This document shows positions 59,589-64,000 of a stretch of 64,000 nucleotides of DNA, in pieces. Under the pieces are notes generated by a model. That model did not search any database and was not told the origin of the DNA. It was given only the letters and a program-made list of their open reading frames with translations. Position 1 is the stretch's first letter. Each line of letters starts with the position of its first letter. This stretch comes from Triops longicaudatus (lineage: Eukaryota; Arthropoda; Branchiopoda; Notostraca; Triopsidae): positions 145,763 through 209,762 of the forward strand of contig JAGQDJ010000096.1 of assembly GCA_022885665.1 (NCBI GenBank), read 5' to 3'. A program made the translations under genes and the position numbers.

Positions 59589-61352
59589 TTATTTGCGTTC
59601 GGGACACTTTGTAGGTACGATCCTAGCTCGACCACTCAGTGAGTCGTCTATTTCTTCCTCAGCGCAGACGTGGACGACAATGCTTGGATGGCTTTCAGAA
59701 GGAGGATGCAGTTCATGGGCTTCACCTATACAAAAATAAACTTTAGCTGGACCTTCCACTGCCGACGAGAATTACAATAAATCGGGGCCTCGTCGGTGGT
59801 GGCTCCACTCAGGTTCCAGGGGACGCAAGTCCCGGGTCCAGAGCCGCCTCCACCTTGAGTCCAGCATAGGGAAACACAAAAGAAGGAAAACAAGGAGTGG
59901 AGAGGGAGGGAAAAAGGAAAGACGGAGACGTCGTAACCGACGAACTTCAGTCTGCCGAGACCGAGGCTGACGGCGCACACGGTGCCTCAAGTACCCTGCC
60001 TGAACTAGGAAGGCCAAGCATCCTATAATGAAGCAAGGTGACCCTCACCTCAATTACGTAAGAATGCGGCAGTAAAAAAATCAATACCTAAAAGGAAGCC
60101 CTGCACGAAAGCAACGTCACGCAGTTCGTCGAATGCCCCAGGCCGGCTGAAGACCTTGAACTAGCCTTTGCCAGTTAAAAGTTCCCTTAGGACCGGATAT
60201 ATTTTGCACTAAGTACGCCTAGCCAGGACCCTAAGCGCTCATAGCTGAGGAAGACGGAGGGCACGAGACCTCGGATAGGTATAGCATGAAATCTCGCTAA
60301 TTTTTTTAATAGCACAATTCACTAGTGCGCTAACGTTACACCAGCTTTCAAGTTTTATCAGCATTATATTGACAACTGACACCCGCAGAGCTTAGCAAAG
60401 AATCTTACGTGGTCTTTTTTTATTTATTAGGTCTGTCAAGTTTACTTGCTAAAACCGTATAATCCCGTTAGGAAATCTGCGACAGAGGACGTGTATATTT
60501 GCACGTCATTTGTCCCAGAAATTAGTCCCAAGGTTTTTCTGTTGATAAGTGTTGCAGGCGTCCTACCCTGCCTTAGATGCACAGGTACCGTACTGTCTGT
60601 TTAATTTCAGTACTGTCTATTAGTAAATAGATTTATTACCTGGTCCGAGCTTCGATAATGCAGCGAGCAGATCGTAATTGATGACTGGTTCGGATTCCGG
60701 TGCTGGAGCCCAGTCAACCGGAGGTGAGGCAGGTGGAGAGATTAAGAATTGCCGAACTGGAGGCGGCAACTGTAAGTAGGCCTGCTGGGCCGTGGCGCTT
60801 TTAAGTACTATAGGCTGAAGAAAAAAAATATTACGTTAGGAGGCCTAATGAAATAGAAGAGAATTTTTAGGCTACCTGAGCGAAGTAGACATTAATAGGA
60901 GATCCAGCAAAGACTGATTGATGTAGATAGATGCGAGCTGAGCCTGCCGCTGTAGATGAGGTAAAATCGACGCGGGCACGTCTGAAACTTTTGAGGTAAT
61001 GGAACGTTGCGGTGCTATCAAAGCCCAAGAATAGGGTTTCGAACTCATTCTAAGGAAGAATTGTGAGTTATATTTTGTTTGTTAATTAATAGGTAGTTCA
61101 TACTTTAAGAGAAAGATCTTGAAAGACAGCTCGTGGTAAGTTAGTAGCTATCAAAGACGTTGAGACATTTTCAGACGTGTCAGGTGCAGATTCAACTTCC
61201 AAAGCAGAATCATCGGTTTCTGCTTGTTGGCGACGTTCGGCTAAAATACAGTGTTCAATTAGACGCGAGAGTTGAATTTCGGTTTGCATAGCTTCGTCTT
61301 CGATGTCCATCGAGCCAGATCCAGGTAAGTCTCGAGAAAGTATTCCACTCAT
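59589..61352 (-). CDS. RCAN: Calcipressin / regulator of calcineurin
   Basis: Four exons (61352-61104, 61049-60876, 60814-60640, 59725-59589) encode 244 residues. After an acidic N-terminal extension (MSGILSRDLPGSGSMDIED) comes the RRM-like domain: LIATNLPRAVF, NEFETLFLGFDSTATFHYL, KSFRRARVDFTS, SPINVYFAQ. Then the calcipressin signature FLISPPASPPVDW with the phosphorylatable SP repeat, EPVINYDLLAALSKLGPG, PSIVVHVC, and a C-terminal RARIVPTKCPERK that aligns with the vertebrate PxIxIT-like PKIIQT. RCAN binds and regulates the phosphatase calcineurin. The frame is open upstream to another ATG at 61475 with a hydrophobic stretch; the ATG at 61352 is preferred because the RCAN family has no membrane segment there. 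The stop TAA overlaps AATAAA. Confidence 0.94.
59726..60639. other. RCAN intron 3 with GC-rich segment
   Basis: The largest RCAN intron (914 bp). The segment 59780-60290 is clearly richer in G and C than the surrounding introns and carries overlapping minus-strand open frames (for example 60017-59772). In vertebrates an RCAN1 isoform starts from an internal promoter next to the conserved SP-repeat exons; whether this intron plays a similar part is not shown by the sequence. Confidence 0.35.
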
Positions 61353-61569
61353 GATTTTTAAAGAATATTTACTGTTGATAATGAACAGTATGAAACTATT
61401 AACTGTGTTTACAAACACTCCTATCGCGGAATAATAACCACTAGAGAGGTACCTGTGTGAAGCTACCAAGTTCATTTTACAGGTGGCGTTCCGACGTCAG
61501 AGGTTTCAGAAAACCTAAAAGAAAAGTCCTGCGCCCTTGCAAATTAATTAAAAGTTTCGTAGAAATATA

Positions 61570-61726
61570 CAGTAATACTTCGCTGTAACGCACACCGGTT
61601 ATTCTGAAACATTAACTATTTTGTAAATGTCTAAATTTCTAATTAAATTAAAAGTTTTTAATCCAATTGTCTATGGTGGGAAAATTTTCCGTGCCTTTGC
61701 GTGTACGTTATAGCAAAATTTTACTG
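61570..61726. mobile_element. pogo-like MITE, TA-flanked
   Basis: 157 bp with terminal inverted repeats of about 26 bp: left CAGTAATACTTCGCTGTAAC, right (inverted) CAGTAAAATTTTGCTATAAC. Both ends are flanked by TA (61568-61569 and 61727-61728), the pogo/Tc1 target duplication. No coding capacity. Confidence 0.85.
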
Positions 61727-62014
61727 TATTAAAAAAAACTTGCAATCTATGTTGACGATTTTATCACATATTACATAATTTTTGAATAAACCTGTTTGCA
61801 ATTAATGTTCGATGGTGGAGTTTACCAAATAAGGCCGAGAAATTCTACAAATTCAAAACGAAGAAGCTGCGAATCTTCTTAATGAGTTTAATAGAACAGT
61901 AAACTATTAAAAAAATCTTATTTGGTCGGTTGGTAAAAAAAATTCGGCATCAAGATATGATCGAAGTTTTCTACTACTTTTTTTCAAGCTACTTTCTCTA
62001 TTGCCTTTCTTATT

Positions 62015-62210
62015 ACTTACTGATATTATTAATAATATCACTACTATTATTTTTATTACTATAAATATTATTACCACTATTACTATTAATTTTGTTATTA
62101 TTATTAGTGTGATGATGTTTATCATTATTAATATCACTGTTACTATTATTACTACTACTACTATCATTATTAATATTATCATTATTATTATTATTAAATG
62201 TATTATTGTT
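62015..62210. repeat. Degenerate (ATT)n/(ACT)n low-complexity tract
   Basis: Nearly all triplets are ATT, ACT or close variants; the open frames on both strands here are products of the repeat. Confidence 0.9.
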
Positions 62211-62608
62211 ATACTGCAGTGTGCCGTCTTGCTTCTCTAAGCTTCACGAATCTTTTCAAACTTGGTTTCTCACTCTTATCTGAAATTATTGACCATAAAG
62301 TGCTAAATGTGAGTAGCAAACCTTCAAAAGTTTTCGCGTGCGTGTACAAAAGTTCTCTTCGATAAGTTTGCAATATTTCCGTAACCTAAATTAAGCCTAA
62401 GCTTGTACATCTCAAGCCTTGTGAAATAGTAACTAAATACCTTTTTTCTTAGATAACTACTCAAGAGTCTCCATACGGTGGAGAAACGATTCACAATCGA
62501 ACAAAGTTGCTTCCGTTCGTGAAAGTGCTAAGAAATCAATTTGAGTCAACCCAAATCGAATAAGCTACCAAAAGAGCTATGACAACGCATACCAAGAGCA
62601 ATTGAAGC

Positions 62609-63113
62609 TTGAAGGAGCCATTGAGCGAAGCCGGTAGTGACAGTGGCGCTAGTGTCTCCAGCCGAACCAGTATCGAGGAAGAACAGTTTGCCTCGCCGGT
62701 TTTTTCTCCTGAAAACTCCAACGATTCGATGCCTAAAAGCCGCAGCACATCACATGTTGGAAAGCTTTTCCAATCTAACGAGGCTGTGGAACCTGTTCAT
62801 AAGCAATTGGTTACAATTGACCCTGATTTACTACGTCCTAGAGCCATTACGAAGAAATGGGACCCTGGAAGTTGAGCTTCGTCCTACGCTGCACATTTTC
62901 GTGTTTCTAGTATTTTATTTTAATATTTTATTCTACTTTTCAGGCAGCATTGAAATTCCGACACTTGTTCCGTTTGACGCTTCTGGAGAACAATACACAA
63001 GCATCGAATGCTACTTAGACAAACTACCCACCGGAAAACGCAAAAATACGTTCTGGAGTGCGTGGAAGAGACTACCTTTCAAAGCCCAAGATGGCCAGTT
63101 GCATTGTTACCAG
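62609..63113 (+). CDS. Fragment of an unrecognised, possibly PH-domain protein
   Basis: Two exons (about 62609-62870 and 62944-63113) join in phase 1. The first is Ser/Glu-rich and coding-like (EAGSDSGASVSSRTSIEEEQ, ENSNDSMPKSRSTS). The second reads YLDKLPTGKRKNTFWSAWKR, then LPFKAQDGQLHCYQ, which has the look of the first strands of a PH domain (basic loop, W-K-R, then DGQLHCYQ). No ATG starts the first exon in frame; a stop lies just upstream, and the coding-like sequence before it is in another frame (NPNRISYQKSYDNAYQEQLK). After the donor at 63114 an acceptor at 63192 could add TNRLQRIAS before an inserted element. The gene is either incomplete, mis-assembled or decaying. Confidence 0.45.
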
Positions 63114-63217
63114 GTAAAAAATTTAACGCAGTGATTTTCTCAATAAATTAATAAAGCATATTAAGGAATTAAAATTTGAATTTTTATTCTAGACTAATAG
63201 ACTTCAGAGAATAGCTT

Positions 63218-63380
63218 CAGAGGCGTCGTGCCATATGGGGCCCGGGCCCCCCCAAAATTTTTGCCATCCTGAAAAAAAAGGTATCATTTAAAACTCGTTT
63301 ATAACTCATTAACTCTTTTATTAAGAGAAATGCAAAATCGCCCCCCAAAAAATTTTTTTTTTAAGTGCACGACGCCACTG
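63218..63380. mobile_element. Short inverted-repeat element
   Basis: Begins CAGAGGCGTCGTGC and ends GCACGACGCCACTG, a 14-bp inverted repeat with one mismatch, around a centre with C-rich and A/T homopolymer runs. The ends resemble hAT termini, but no 8-bp target duplication is visible, so it may be old or the ends mis-set. Length 163 bp. Confidence 0.65.
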
Positions 63381-63510
63381 ATTTTTCCCTTAGTTTTTTT
63401 ACATTCTACAGTACAGTGGACAATAATCTCCCTTGAATTTAATTTTCTTTTAGATTAAGGAATTTTTAAATTGTCATGCAATAAAAATAAAATAATTATC
63501 AAAAGTCCTC

Positions 63511-63536
63511 CGTAGTTAAGAAATTACGTAGTTAAG

Positions 63537-63579
<43 letters not shown>
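63511..63579. repeat. Tandem 16-bp repeat followed by (AT)n microsatellite
   Basis: CGTAGTTAAGAAAT occurs at 63511-63524 and 63527-63540, then about twenty AT units run to 63579. Confidence 0.95.
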
Positions 63580-63582
<3 letters not shown>

Positions 63583-63757
63583 GCTCGCTATATCTCTTCG
63601 TATCTCTTTTTGTTTGCCAAAGTCTATCACTGTTACTGGTAACGAGAAATAATGATATCTGAGGAAAAATGAATGAACTCCCAAAAAATATTTTCTCACG
63701 GTAAGGATTTTATCGCTGGTAAAAAAAAAAGTAAAACGGTTTCCCTTGCAAAATAAT

Positions 63758-63763
63758 TTATTA
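63758..63763 (-). terminator. AATAAA poly(A) signal of alpha-tubulin
   Basis: TTTATT on the plus strand, 70 bp past the tubulin stop. Confidence 0.6.
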
Positions 63764-63832
63764 AAACAATAATGCGTTTGATACTATTCTCACAACAAAA
63801 CTTAAAATCTGTGTTAACAGAATATAACAACT

Positions 63833-64000
63833 TTAAAACTCGTCTTCTCCCTCATCGCCATTTACAGAATCTGCACCAACTTCCTCGTAGTCCTTCTCCA
63901 AGGCTGCCAAATCTTCCCTCGCCTCCGAAAACTCGCCTTCCTCCATACCTTCTCCAACGTACCAGTGAACGAAAGCTCTTTTGCTGTACATTAAATCAAA
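63833..64000 (-). CDS. TUBA: Alpha-tubulin, C-terminal 55 residues (partial)
   Basis: Reading in from the window edge, the frame gives FDLMYSKRAFVHWYVGEGME, EGEFSEAREDLAALEKDYEE and VGADSVNGDEGEDEF before TAA 63835-63833. The block through EKDYEEVG is the near-invariant helix H11-H12 region of alpha-tubulin, where motor proteins bind. The acidic tail is shorter than the usual EEEGEEY and ends in Phe, not Tyr. The rest of the gene lies to the right of the window. Confidence 0.95.
   Translation of the reverse strand, partial: FDLMYSKRAFVHWYVGEGMEEGEFSEAREDLAALEKDYEEVGADSVNGDEGEDEF

Noticed and set aside
61353..61475. N-terminal extension of RCAN from an upstream ATG with a hydrophobic run
   Set aside because: No RCAN has a membrane segment there. 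The inner ATG at 61352 lies in good context and begins the acidic N-terminus.
61907..62240. Hydrophobic Ile-rich open frames on both strands
   Set aside because: Translation of the degenerate (ATT)n/(ACT)n tract; not a gene.

Overview
This is a eukaryotic nuclear window with spliced genes, GT-AG introns, many of them only about 48-100 bp, AATAAA poly(A) signals and AT-rich spacers. Every recognisable protein is animal-type: an ASK-family MAP3K, the dystroglycan glucuronyltransferase B4GAT1, ORC3, VTA1/LIP5, an SH3BGR-like protein, sestrin, calcipressin (RCAN) and alpha-tubulin. TATA boxes followed about 35 bp later by a TCAGT or TCACA start, plus a His/Gly-rich secreted protein of cuticle or defence style, suggest an arthropod or another ecdysozoan. 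The species cannot be named from the sequence alone.

Layout. 1-1791 (+) holds the last seven exons of an ASK1-like kinase (coiled coil and SAM-like tail). 3821-5763 (-) is a complete five-exon B4GAT1. 6770-9298 (-) holds two small secreted-protein genes, a single-domain C-type lectin and a Gly/His/Tyr-rich protein built from repeated 42-60 bp exons. 12396-14535 (-) is an unrecognised secreted protein of about 420 residues in ten exons. 16525-17023 (-) is a 91-residue cysteine-rich secreted peptide. 20313-21504 (-) is SH3BGR-like, head to head with the twelve-exon ORC3 gene at 21775-24809 (+), which lies tail to tail with VTA1 at 24998-26809 (-). Between 29.6 and 30.8 kb lie a probable terminal exon and a small single-pass membrane protein, both (+). 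From 30.8 to 48.3 kb there is a long gene-poor stretch. 48271-58130 (+) is a complete seven-exon sestrin of 479 residues with a possible antisense gene in its first intron. 59589-61352 (-) is RCAN. 62.6-63.1 kb (+) is a fragment of an unrecognised, possibly PH-domain, gene that runs into a transposon-like insertion. 63833-64000 (-) is the last coding part of an alpha-tubulin.

The genes are not an operon and do not form one pathway. Several belong to stress and nutrient signalling (ASK, sestrin, RCAN), and the 6.8-17 kb block is enriched in small secreted proteins with TATA promoters on the same strand. I recovered short non-autonomous DNA transposons that are absent from the gene models: a 157-bp hAT-type element with a perfect 8-bp target duplication, two pogo-like elements, and one inverted-repeat element beside the gene fragment at 63.2 kb. 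I found no CRISPR array, tRNA, rRNA or viral gene. All exon boundaries were read by eye from splice signals, reading-frame continuity and remembered family sequences; no alignment was run.
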